Source: AM-2324 sp042091035 (lineage in GTDB: Bacteria; Bacteroidota; Bacteroidia; Chitinophagales; Saprospiraceae). From it: 10,385 nucleotides of DNA. Below are positions 1-7,094 of the stretch, in pieces; the stretch's first letter is position 1; every line of letters starts with the position of its first letter. Where the stretch lies: assembly GCA_042091035.1 (NCBI GenBank), contig JBELIG010000111.1:1-10385 (forward strand). Direction: 5' to 3'. The notes under the pieces were generated by a model. It saw nothing but the letters and a program-made list of their open reading frames with translations, was not told the origin of the DNA and did not search any database. The position numbers were made by a program, and so were the translations under genes.

Positions 1-77
1 ATTTCTAAAAAAGTAAGCGTTAGCAGACTAACCCACATTTCGGGGCTGCTAAAATCTGGCATTTGACTTAAACTCAT
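1..77 (-). CDS. TerC-family integral membrane protein, N-terminal fragment (cut by window edge)
   Basis: The minus strand reads ATG at 77-75 and stays open to the window edge, giving 25 residues that start MSLSQMPDFSSPEMWVSLL and continue TLTFLEI. The stretch PEMWVSLLTLTFLEI resembles the start of the first membrane helix of TerC/YgdQ/YoaE-type proteins, which usually runs (D/S)P-x-x-W-x-x-L-x-TLT-x-LEIVLGIDN. The diagnostic GIDN motif would lie just outside the window. In the same frame, TAA lies two codons upstream of the ATG, so this is the first possible start; Met6 is an alternative. TerC-family proteins are polytopic inner-membrane proteins linked to metal (manganese) export or tellurite resistance, and the exact substrate cannot be inferred here. 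The gene is divergent from the deiminase gene, with 122 bp between the two starts. The family call rests on a short stretch. Confidence 0.7.
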   Translation of the reverse strand, partial: MSLSQMPDFSSPEMWVSLLTLTFLE

Positions 78-96
78 GTATTATTTAATTACTTAA

Positions 97-124
97 TTGT
101 AAAATTTTTCTAAATATACATTTT
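97..124 (+). promoter_or_regulatory. Weak candidate Bacteroidota promoter for the deiminase gene
   Basis: TTG at 97-99 is followed after 17 bases by TACATTTT at 117-124. This resembles the Flavobacterium/Bacteroides pattern TTG-N(17-23)-TAnnTTTG with one mismatch in the last base of the -7 element. It would place a start site near 131 and leave a leader of about 70 bases. The region is very AT-rich, so a chance match is quite possible. Confidence 0.25.
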
Positions 125-199
125 CATTAGAGTATGCATCCCTAGAATTCAGCTTTAATTAACTTTTTTATTTAACTTAAGCTGCCTAACACAAAACAT

Positions 200-1885
200 A
201 TGAAAATCTTTTTCTCTACACTATTTTTAACTATTTCTTTATCTCTTTCTGCACAGAATTTTTCTGTCTTCCATGAACCTCCAGCGAGTCAATCGATAAG
301 AAGCATGGCAGAGTGGGAAGAAACAGGAACGCTTGTTGTCACATGGACATCTTTCAAAACAATTCTTGCACAGATAATTGCTGAAGCTAGCACAGAATGT
401 GAGGTACTTGTCGTATGTAACAGCGAAACAAATACTATTTCACAACTCCAAAACACCTATGGAGTCAACCTAAACAGCAATATAAAATTCTTAGAAGCAC
501 CTTACAATAGCCTTTGGGTAAGAGATTATGGTCCAAATACCGTCTATCTTGACAACGATGAATTGGCAATTGTCGATTGGGTTTATAATAGACCCTCAAG
601 AGTCAATGACAATACAATGCCAGAAAAAATTGCAGAAGAATTAGATGTTCCCATTTACATCACAGATGAATCACCCTATCAAATGGTGCATACTGGAGGT
701 AATTACCATACAAATGGAGATGGACTTGCATTTTCTTCTGCATTGGTTATTGAAGAAAATGAACCCTTCAACCCTTATGGTACAGAACCTTTGACTGAGG
801 ATGAAATTGATGAAATCATGAGTAGCTTCATGGGTATCGATACTTATATAAAGATGGATGCCTTGCCCTATGATGTAATTAATCACATTGATATGCACTT
901 TAGACCATTGGATGAAGAAACAATTATGGTTGGAGAATATCCTTCGGGCACATCAGATGGCCCTGTAATAGAGGCAAATCTGCTGTATGTCTTAGATAAT
1001 TCCACAACACAATTTGGAACACCATGGAATATAGTAAGAATTCCTATGCCACCAGAAAATGGTCAATATCCTTGGGGTGGAGGTGATTACCGAACATATA
1101 CTAATTCAGTAATCGTCAACAAGAAAATCCTTATGCCTACCTATGAATACCAATACGACACAACAGCAATTCGTATTTATGAAGAGAATATGCCTGGCTA
1201 TGAGGTTGTTGGTATAAACTGTAACCAGATCATTCCTTCTCTTGGAGCTTTGCACTGTATTACAAAAGAGGTTGGTTCACCAAATCCTTTGCGAATTGTG
1301 CACCAAAAAGTTACAGACAAGGGGCCTGGTACGCTTAGTGTTCCTGTTTCTGCGCGTGTGACACATAAATCGGGTATTGAAACTGTAACGCTACATTATA
1401 GATTAGATGAAAATAGCCCTCTAGAAAGTATTACAATGGAACATCAGGGAGATAGTATTTATTTAGCTAATATTATAGAAGACTTTACACCGCTATTAAC
1501 TAAGGTTGATTATTATATTGAAGCAGAGGCTGTATCTGGAAAGACTAGATCAAGACCAGTGCCTGCTCCAGAAGGATTTTATAGTTTTATTGTAGAAAAC
1601 TCCTCCTCCACTTCAGCGATTGCAGCCAGTTACGATATGCAGCCTGTGTTTCCAAATCCATCAAAGGGCATTACCTGTATTCCTGTCCAGACAAGATATG
1701 GAACAAGCGGAACGCTTGAACTTTATGACCTCAATGGAAAACAATTAAAAACAATACACCAGGGGGATTTCCCTGCTGGAGAATCTCGATATTATATTGA
1801 CGCTTCAGAATTTGCAGCGGGCAGTTATATGATTAAATTCCGGACGGAATTAAAATCAGATCAGCAAACACTTATTATTAAATAA
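200..1885 (+). CDS. Secreted agmatine/peptidyl-arginine deiminase family protein, PPAD-like, with T9SS type A sorting domain
   Basis: 561 aa. Residues 1-18 form a signal peptide with a likely cut after LSA (A18|Q19). Residues about 25-360 form the guanidine-deiminase fold (PAD_porph family). Visible active-site signatures are WVRDYGP at 106-112 (Asp109), HTGGN at 164-168, HID at 229-231 (His229, Asp231), YTNS at 300-303 (Asn302) and GALHCIT at 349-355 (nucleophile Cys353). Residues about 363-466 look like an Ig-like beta domain. Residues about 484-561 (FPNPSKG to TLIIK) are a type A T9SS sorting domain, so the mature enzyme should cross the outer membrane and be surface-attached or released. 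The family hydrolyses a guanidine group to a ureido group plus ammonia. Domain order, length and residue spacing follow P. gingivalis PPAD (Cys351, His236/Asp238), which converts C-terminal protein arginine to citrulline. Export argues against a cytoplasmic agmatine role. Substrate is inferred: free arginine, agmatine or peptidyl-arginine all remain possible. The start is fixed by the signal peptide. The cytochrome c gene lies 32 bp downstream. Confidence 0.9.
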   Translation: MKIFFSTLFLTISLSLSAQNFSVFHEPPASQSIRSMAEWEETGTLVVTWTSFKTILAQIIAEASTECEVLVVCNSETNTISQLQNTYGVNLNSNIKFLEAPYNSLWVRDYGPNTVYLDNDELAIVDWVYNRPSRVNDNTMPEKIAEELDVPIYITDESPYQMVHTGGNYHTNGDGLAFSSALVIEENEPFNPYGTEPLTEDEIDEIMSSFMGIDTYIKMDALPYDVINHIDMHFRPLDEETIMVGEYPSGTSDGPVIEANLLYVLDNSTTQFGTPWNIVRIPMPPENGQYPWGGGDYRTYTNSVIVNKKILMPTYEYQYDTTAIRIYEENMPGYEVVGINCNQIIPSLGALHCITKEVGSPNPLRIVHQKVTDKGPGTLSVPVSARVTHKSGIETVTLHYRLDENSPLESITMEHQGDSIYLANIIEDFTPLLTKVDYYIEAEAVSGKTRSRPVPAPEGFYSFIVENSSSTSAIAASYDMQPVFPNPSKGITCIPVQTRYGTSGTLELYDLNGKQLKTIHQGDFPAGESRYYIDASEFAAGSYMIKFRTELKSDQQTLIIK

Positions 1886-1891
1886 AAATAT

Positions 1892-1917
1892 CGGCTGCTT
1901 CGGCAGCCGTTCCTTTT
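1892..1917 (+). terminator. cUUCGg tetraloop hairpin with T-rich tail between deiminase and cytochrome c genes
   Basis: CGGCTGC (1892-1898), loop TTCG (1899-1902) and GCAGCCG (1903-1909) make a perfect 7-bp GC-rich stem closed by the exceptionally stable C(UUCG)G tetraloop. TTCCTTTT (1910-1917) follows, and the next base is the A of the cytochrome c ATG. It starts 7 bases after the deiminase stop codon. It could act as an intrinsic terminator, as a partial terminator setting the cytochrome-to-deiminase ratio, or as a 3'-end stabiliser. The T tract is interrupted by CC, so termination may be incomplete. Confidence 0.6.
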
Positions 1918-2322
1918 ATGAAGAAACAACGTATATTTTGGGCAGTAGGCTTTTTCACCGCTTTGGTTTACTTGATATCCTGCGACAATCCGTATGATCA
2001 AGGACGAGTAATATATGAATACCATTGTGCGAATTGCCATTTGAGTGATGGATCAGGTATTGGAGCCTTAATTCCACCGCTTAAAAATGCAGACTATTTG
2101 CAAGAAAATTGGGAACAACTTTCTTGCATTATCAAATATGGATTAGCGGATACTATACTTGTGAATGGTATTGAATTCAATAACCCTATGGCTGCTATTG
2201 ATGAGTTGGGGGCGGTAGAAATTTCAAACCTCATTAATTATTTGAATCACGAATGGAACATGGGAAATGCTCCTTTTATAACTGCAGATGGCGTAGAGGA
2301 GCAACTTGAAGCCTGCAACTAA
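1918..2322 (+). CDS. Single-heme c-type cytochrome lipoprotein
   Basis: 134 aa. The N-terminus is a lipoprotein signal peptide ending in the lipobox L-I-S-C (19-22), so Cys22 should be lipidated and the protein membrane-anchored facing the periplasm or surface. One heme-binding motif, C-A-N-C-H at 37-41, lies in a typical class I cytochrome c context (YHCANCHLSDGSG). Met91 in NPMAA at 89-93 is the likely sixth heme ligand, and a C-terminal helix (about 98-111, EISNLINYLNHEW) completes the fold. Two further cysteines, Cys70 and Cys133, lie outside the heme motif. It probably shuttles single electrons, but no oxidase, reductase or dehydrogenase partner gene is in the window. The start is supported by the signal peptide; there is no Shine-Dalgarno sequence, as is usual in Bacteroidota, and the initiation region directly abuts a stable hairpin. 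It lies 32 bp after the deiminase gene on the same strand, so co-transcription is plausible. Confidence 0.92.
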   Translation: MKKQRIFWAVGFFTALVYLISCDNPYDQGRVIYEYHCANCHLSDGSGIGALIPPLKNADYLQENWEQLSCIIKYGLADTILVNGIEFNNPMAAIDELGAVEISNLINYLNHEWNMGNAPFITADGVEEQLEACN

Positions 2323-2341
2323 TTCCGAATAAATGAAAATT

Positions 2342-2372
2342 ATTAGGCTTTTTTGCTAATTAATCGTTTTTT
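2342..2372 (+). terminator. Weak AT-rich terminator-like structure after cytochrome c gene
   Basis: ATTAG (2342-2346) can pair with CTAAT (2356-2360), with a possible extra G-C pair across a bulge, around a T-rich loop. A T-rich run ending in TTTTTT (2367-2372) follows. The stem is short and AT-rich, so this is a tentative call, but it lies 20 bases past the stop codon where a terminator would be expected. Confidence 0.35.
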
Positions 2373-2451
2373 AAAATGTGGAATAAGCCAAACTATTCTT
2401 ATTTTCCCATCTAATAATTGAAAATATTAATTTTTCTTTAATCAAAAGAAG

Positions 2452-2473
2452 TACTCAGCTGTATTACTCAGCT
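2452..2473 (+). repeat. Tandem 9-bp direct repeat in the leader of the large surface-protein gene
   Basis: TACTCAGCT occurs at 2452-2460 and again at 2465-2473, a 13-base period, with the second copy ending 17 bases before the ATG at 2491. The first copy also creates the palindrome CAGCTG (2456-2461). A repeat here could be a regulator-binding or leader element, or a chance duplication. No good TAnnTTTG promoter element was seen in 2323-2490. Confidence 0.55.
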
Positions 2474-2490
2474 ATAACATCTAATTCAAT

Positions 2491-5400
2491 ATGAGAAGAA
2501 TATTCACAATATCCTTTTTGTTTATAAGCTGTCTGGCCTTTGCCCAGCCTGCTAATGACGACTGTACAGGTATTATTGATTTAGGGGAAGCCCCTTTCTG
2601 TGACGAAACCGTATTTTTTACGAATGTAGACGCAACACCAACGGATATAGGAAATGACAACATCCCTGCTATAAATGAATGTCCAACCGTTGGAGCCATG
2701 CAAAATGACGTATGGTTCTCTTTTATAGCAACCGCTGATATCGAAGACTATCTAATTACAGTTACAGGTATAACAGATGGCACTGGATCAACAGCTATGC
2801 TGCAACCACAAGTTGCGATATACAGAGGAGACTGTGAAGTAGATGGATTAGAAGCGTTAAATTGTGATATATCTGATGATGGCGGTACTGAAGTTAGCTT
2901 AACTGTATCTGGATTAGATGCAGGTCTTCCATATTTCGTAAGAATATCAGACTGGTCCTCATCCGCAGCAGCAACTGAGGGTACTTTTCAATTATGTATA
3001 GAAGAAGTAACTATCTGGACTCCAGACGAGGATATCACTATCACTACTTGTTCAGGCGATATATATGACTCAGGAGGTCCTGACGGAAACTACAATCCTA
3101 ACCAAAACTATACCGTAACAATCGAACCAAGTAGCTTGCCTCCAGGTGGTTGTATTTACTTTAATATGGAGTACTACAACGTGGAGAGTCCTGGTGATGG
3201 CTTTATTGTTAATGATGGTGGTACGCAATTGATAAATAGTGACAATCTTTCCGGCTTTTTTGATGTCGCAGGAGGTGTCGGTTTCGAAACCTATGCATCC
3301 AGCGGCTCCGTAACACTGAACTTCTTCTCCGATGCCATTGTAGAGTTCGAAGGATTCTATGCTACTTGGGAGTGTTCAGCAGAGGCATGTCCACAATCTG
3401 GAGAAGTCGAGATTAATGCAGGAGCAACTTATGAAGAAATCGAAGAGTTACTGTCTACCCCTTACGCGCAAGTTACTGTAGATACAATTATCTGTAACGA
3501 TGAAGCTTTAGGATTATTTGTAGCAGATGATTTAAGCGGACTTGGAATAGAAAATGGAATTTCACTTTCTTCCGGTTCAGTAAATGACATTCCAAATCCT
3601 TCAGTAAACTTCGCTAGTTCTGGACTCGGTCAACCTGGTGATGTAGATCTTGACCTAATGTCTACTTTGAGTGGAGGATTACCAAGTTTTGATGCTTGTA
3701 TCATTGAATTGGATGTTTTCAGTAATACAGATCTTTTAACCTTTGATTACAGATTCGGATCAGAAGAATACCCAACTTATGTAGGAAGTAGTTTCAATGA
3801 TATATTTGCCTTATTGATTTCTGATGAAGGGACTGTAATCAATGGCCCGATCAACGGGAAAGAGAATATGGCGATCCTCCCTAATGGCGATGATGTTGCA
3901 ATAAACACAGTTAACTTTGAAACAAACTGGGAATATTATACCAGTAATGTTGATGCAAATATCTCCAGTCAATCCATAACCTATGATGGTTTAACAAGTG
4001 GATACCTGAATGAGCAGAAATTCTTAACAGCAGCTAGAGTTGTAGATCCATGTAACACCTATAAACTAAAATTTGCAATTGCAGATAGAGGTGATGGAGT
4101 TTTTGACTCAGGTGTTTTTATTTCAGAGATTCGTGGTTCTTCACCAAATATTGATGGGGTAAACAATATTTCTGACATGAATTACATCTTGGAATCGGAG
4201 GATTGTAAGACAAGTGGTAATCTTGTTATTACAGTGGATAGTATCCCTACGAGTCCAGATATATACCAAATACAACTCACCGGTACTGCCGACCCAGATC
4301 TTGATTTAAATATTAACCTTCCAGACAGTATTATCCTTACTCCAACTGAATATGAATTTACGTTCCCATATTCTGCAGTTAATGATATGATCCCGGAAGG
4401 AACAGAATACCTTACTGTAAGTTTAGTAAGAGACTATGGATGTGGTGCCGTAGAAGTTTCTTCATTTGATATTGTAATCAAAGAAGAAGTTGAATTGGAG
4501 TTTGTAAATATCGAAGAAGATACCGCTTTTGTTTGTTTAGGTGATTCTATCCAAATTATTTCAACAGGAGCAGAGATTTTCTCTTGGACAGCTGCAAATT
4601 CAAATGCATTGACATTCAATCCAGACGATGAGCCAGTTACTACAATTACTCCAACTGAATCTACCACAGCTTTCCTTTTTGGTTACTTAGCGGAGGCACC
4701 ACAGATAGAGGCATGCAGAGATCTTGATTCTATACAGGTTATAGTTATCGAGCCAGATGTACAAATCACCACAGACGATTCATTAGGAATCTGTGTCGGT
4801 GACACTATAACACTAACTGCTGAAAATAATGTAGGAAACAACGGCATCTCTTGGTCACCTGGAACATTCTTATCGAATACAAACCAGGCAACTGTAGATG
4901 TAATCCCAACGAATGCTAATGATCAGACATATATAGCAAGAGTAGAACTTCAAGGCTGTGAAGCATCCGATACGATCTCATTAGGATTTGATATTATTAC
5001 AATCCCACAAATTATCGATGACCAGCAACTTTGTGAGTCTTATCCTATTGAATTAGGTGAGGATGTAGGAAATACAACAACAACTTATGAATGGTTGCCA
5101 GATGTATACCTAGATGATAATACATCGCCGAACCCTACATCAAACCCAGAAGATACAATCACATATACCTTCATCTCTACCTCTGAAAATGGCTTCTGTG
5201 CAGACACGAGTCAAGTAACTATTGAAGTTATTGAGGCAGATATTGATGTTATCTCTCCTGAAGCAGACTCTTTAGAGATCTGTCTTGGCGATACAATTTT
5301 TGTAAATACTGAACTTACGCTTGGTGGAACAGACCTAATGTGGTCTCCAGATGACGGTTCGATTTCTAATCCTTCCGCAGCAAACTTCCAGTTATTCCCA

Positions 5401-7014
5401 GATGAAACTACGATGTACTATGGTACATATACAGTAGGTCCTTGTCTGGTGTATGATTCAATCTTTGTAAGAGTAGATTCACTTCCAAATATGGAAATTG
5501 ATGAATTCCTACCATTCAAAGATCCATACTGTCAAGGCGATAGTTTTATTATTGTTTCGAATATTTATCAACCGATTAATTTCCCAGATATTGAGCACCT
5601 ATGGGAAAGTGCTCCTGGAGGATTGACTTCGGATACACTATACAACATGGTTGTTATTGCCTTAGAATCTGGCGATTTCACCAGAATAACAAACAATAGA
5701 GCTTGTACTGATACTATTAGTACCTATGTTGAAGTTATTGAGCCATTCCTGTCAATTATACCAGAAGATCCGATTATCTGTCCTGGGGAAAGTATAGAGC
5801 TTACAGCAGTCGGTCCAGATAGTATGAAGAATTTCATGTGGACTGATCCAGCAAACCTTTCTTGTGATACCTGTCAAGTTACGGTTGCAACCCCTGGCGG
5901 TTCTGAGACATTCAGCTTAACAGCCGTAGTCGAAGGTTGTGAAGACAATGCAAGTACAACAGTCTTTATTACTGAAATCACAAATCCAGGAGTAGAAGAT
6001 CGGACAATCTGCCTTGATGAAACTATTGTCCTAAATGAGAATGGTCCATTTGATTCTGGTTCAACCTATACTTGGACATCTGCGGATGGAACAGTGCTAG
6101 GAACAGATAATACCTTAGAGGTATCACCAACTGATGCAACAACTTACTTCTTACTTATGGAAGAGGGCAACTGTTCTGAATCCTATGAAATCAATATCGA
6201 TGTAATCAATGAGCCTCCTACCCTTTTCGCTGGAGAGGACATCATCATCTGTATTGGAGAATCTGCAGAAATAATAGTTGAATCAAGCTCTACAGGAATC
6301 TACAGCTGGGAACCAGGAAATCTATCTGGCGGAACAATTACTGTGAGTCCTACTGAGGATACAGAGTATATTGTTATTGGTGATTATGGTTGCTTTGAAG
6401 TCGAGGATACCATAAATGTTATTGTCGGCCAAGGGTTCTCTATTGAATCAATAACACCATCAATACCAGATACTGTGAACATATTTGAAGGTGACAACCT
6501 AGTATTAGATGCAATTCTTAATCCTGACACACTACTTTATACATACACATGGAGTGGTGCAGGAATAACACCTGCAAATGAAAGTATTACGTCCCTTATT
6601 GCACCTTCTGTAGACGAAAATGATACACCATTTACGTATACGCTCGAGGTAGAAGATCAGTTCGGATGTACAAATAGTTTCCAAATTCAGATTTTTGTTG
6701 ATGACAGTCAGTATGCTATTCCTAATGCATTCCGACCAGGCAGTACAGTTTCTGTTGGTCAAGGAGTTGATGCAACGACACCAAATACAACATTTTACAT
6801 CATCACAAACGAAGCAACAGAAATCGAAGAATTCTTGATATTCAACAGATGGGGTGAGCAAGTATTTGAAGGAAATAGCGAAAACAACAACATTTGGGAC
6901 GGGAAGATCAATGGTAATCCCGCTCCAATGGATGTATATGCATATTATGCAAGACTTTCATTCAATGATGGCACATCGCGTGAGGTTAGAGGTGAGGTAA
7001 CACTCATACGCTAA
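2491..7014 (+). CDS. Giant modular surface protein: PPC-like, CUB-like, choice-of-anchor L and Ig-like modules, T9SS type B C-terminal domain
   Basis: 1507 aa. Residues 1-18 are a signal peptide (LAFA|QPAND). Residues about 20-170 form a pre-peptidase-C-terminal-like beta domain (ANDDC start, DVWFSF at about 73-78, YFVRISDW). Residues about 175-300 resemble a CUB domain (TCSGDIYDSGG, then TLNFFSD and GFYATWEC). Residues about 327-548 match the choice-of-anchor L domain (GISLSSGSV, FDYRFGSEEYP, FNDIFALL, KLKFAIADRGD). Residues about 553-665 form a Calx-beta-like segment. About nine Ig/PKD-like modules follow (about 668-1400). Residues about 1407-1507 (YAIPNAFRPG, FNRWGEQVFEG, WDGKINGNPAPMDVYAYY) are the gliding-motility-associated C-terminal domain that directs type B T9SS export. 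The protein is strikingly acidic. It has no catalytic motif that I recognise, and an adhesin or surface-filament role is inferred. The gene forms its own unit, with a strong terminator 21 bases past the stop codon. The N-terminal domain names are less certain than the C-terminal one. Confidence 0.9.
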   Translation: MRRIFTISFLFISCLAFAQPANDDCTGIIDLGEAPFCDETVFFTNVDATPTDIGNDNIPAINECPTVGAMQNDVWFSFIATADIEDYLITVTGITDGTGSTAMLQPQVAIYRGDCEVDGLEALNCDISDDGGTEVSLTVSGLDAGLPYFVRISDWSSSAAATEGTFQLCIEEVTIWTPDEDITITTCSGDIYDSGGPDGNYNPNQNYTVTIEPSSLPPGGCIYFNMEYYNVESPGDGFIVNDGGTQLINSDNLSGFFDVAGGVGFETYASSGSVTLNFFSDAIVEFEGFYATWECSAEACPQSGEVEINAGATYEEIEELLSTPYAQVTVDTIICNDEALGLFVADDLSGLGIENGISLSSGSVNDIPNPSVNFASSGLGQPGDVDLDLMSTLSGGLPSFDACIIELDVFSNTDLLTFDYRFGSEEYPTYVGSSFNDIFALLISDEGTVINGPINGKENMAILPNGDDVAINTVNFETNWEYYTSNVDANISSQSITYDGLTSGYLNEQKFLTAARVVDPCNTYKLKFAIADRGDGVFDSGVFISEIRGSSPNIDGVNNISDMNYILESEDCKTSGNLVITVDSIPTSPDIYQIQLTGTADPDLDLNINLPDSIILTPTEYEFTFPYSAVNDMIPEGTEYLTVSLVRDYGCGAVEVSSFDIVIKEEVELEFVNIEEDTAFVCLGDSIQIISTGAEIFSWTAANSNALTFNPDDEPVTTITPTESTTAFLFGYLAEAPQIEACRDLDSIQVIVIEPDVQITTDDSLGICVGDTITLTAENNVGNNGISWSPGTFLSNTNQATVDVIPTNANDQTYIARVELQGCEASDTISLGFDIITIPQIIDDQQLCESYPIELGEDVGNTTTTYEWLPDVYLDDNTSPNPTSNPEDTITYTFISTSENGFCADTSQVTIEVIEADIDVISPEADSLEICLGDTIFVNTELTLGGTDLMWSPDDGSISNPSAANFQLFPDETTMYYGTYTVGPCLVYDSIFVRVDSLPNMEIDEFLPFKDPYCQGDSFIIVSNIYQPINFPDIEHLWESAPGGLTSDTLYNMVVIALESGDFTRITNNRACTDTISTYVEVIEPFLSIIPEDPIICPGESIELTAVGPDSMKNFMWTDPANLSCDTCQVTVATPGGSETFSLTAVVEGCEDNASTTVFITEITNPGVEDRTICLDETIVLNENGPFDSGSTYTWTSADGTVLGTDNTLEVSPTDATTYFLLMEEGNCSESYEINIDVINEPPTLFAGEDIIICIGESAEIIVESSSTGIYSWEPGNLSGGTITVSPTEDTEYIVIGDYGCFEVEDTINVIVGQGFSIESITPSIPDTVNIFEGDNLVLDAILNPDTLLYTYTWSGAGITPANESITSLIAPSVDENDTPFTYTLEVEDQFGCTNSFQIQIFVDDSQYAIPNAFRPGSTVSVGQGVDATTPNTTFYIITNEATEIEEFLIFNRWGEQVFEGNSENNNIWDGKINGNPAPMDVYAYYARLSFNDGTSREVRGEVTLIR
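4492..6708 (+). repeat. Array of about nine degenerate Ig-like modules within the surface-protein gene
   Basis: Successive modules of about 75-90 residues begin near residues 668, 757, 840, 919, 1001, 1087, 1165, 1244 and 1317. Most open with a Cys-x-Gly-(Asp/Glu)-(Ser/Thr) turn: VCLGDS, ICVGDT, ICLGDT, YCQGDS, ICPGES, ICIGES. LCESYP and ICLDET are decayed versions, and the last module has FEGDN without the Cys. Most have a mid-module Trp (SWSP, EWLP, MWSP, MWTD, TWTS, SWEP). Many close with a (S/T)PT-x-x-T-x-Y-like strand (SPTDATTY, SPTEDTEY, TPTESTTA). Divergence at DNA level is high, so this is an old protein-domain array and not a recent tandem duplication. Confidence 0.75.
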
Positions 7015-7035
7015 TTTCAAGCAGAAAATAAACTT

Positions 7036-7067
7036 AAAAAGCTGGCTCAATAGAGTCAGCTTTTTTT
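7036..7067 (+). terminator. Strong intrinsic terminator after the surface-protein gene
   Basis: The 13-bp stem 7036-7048 pairs with 7053-7065 around an AATA loop (7049-7052). One G-T wobble interrupts an otherwise perfect match, and the 3' arm runs into TTTTTTT (7061-7067). The A-run on the 5' side gives it some symmetry, but no minus-strand gene ends here. The hydrolase start lies only 27 bases further on. Confidence 0.88.
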
Positions 7068-7094
7068 ATTATTAATACATTATACAATGCATAA

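Noticed and set aside
671..898. Minus-strand open frame of 75 codons
   Set aside because: It lies wholly inside the deiminase gene, antisense to its conserved HTGGN and HID regions, and has no recognisable domain.
200..1885. Cytoplasmic agmatine deiminase of the polyamine pathway (aguA)
   Set aside because: The signal peptide, Ig-like domain and T9SS C-terminal domain point to an exported protein, and no N-carbamoylputrescine amidase gene is adjacent. The superfamily is kept, the pathway name is not.
2481..2699. Minus-strand open frame overlapping the start of the surface-protein gene
   Set aside because: It covers the signal peptide and first domain of a convincing gene in antisense and has no coding signature of its own.
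4434..4667. Minus-strand open frame of 77 codons
   Set aside because: It is antisense to the Ig-like array of the surface-protein gene, and its Ser/Thr/Val-rich composition is what reversed codons of that region give.
6532..6861. Minus-strand open frame of 109 codons, rich in Cys
   Set aside because: It is antisense to the conserved type B sorting domain region. The Cys codons are complements of common Thr/Ala codons, and no promoter or terminator fits.
2491..7014. Recent tandem duplication or phase-variable DNA repeat in the Ig array
   Set aside because: Similarity is visible only at protein level; I saw no long identical DNA repeats or short-unit runs that would support slippage.
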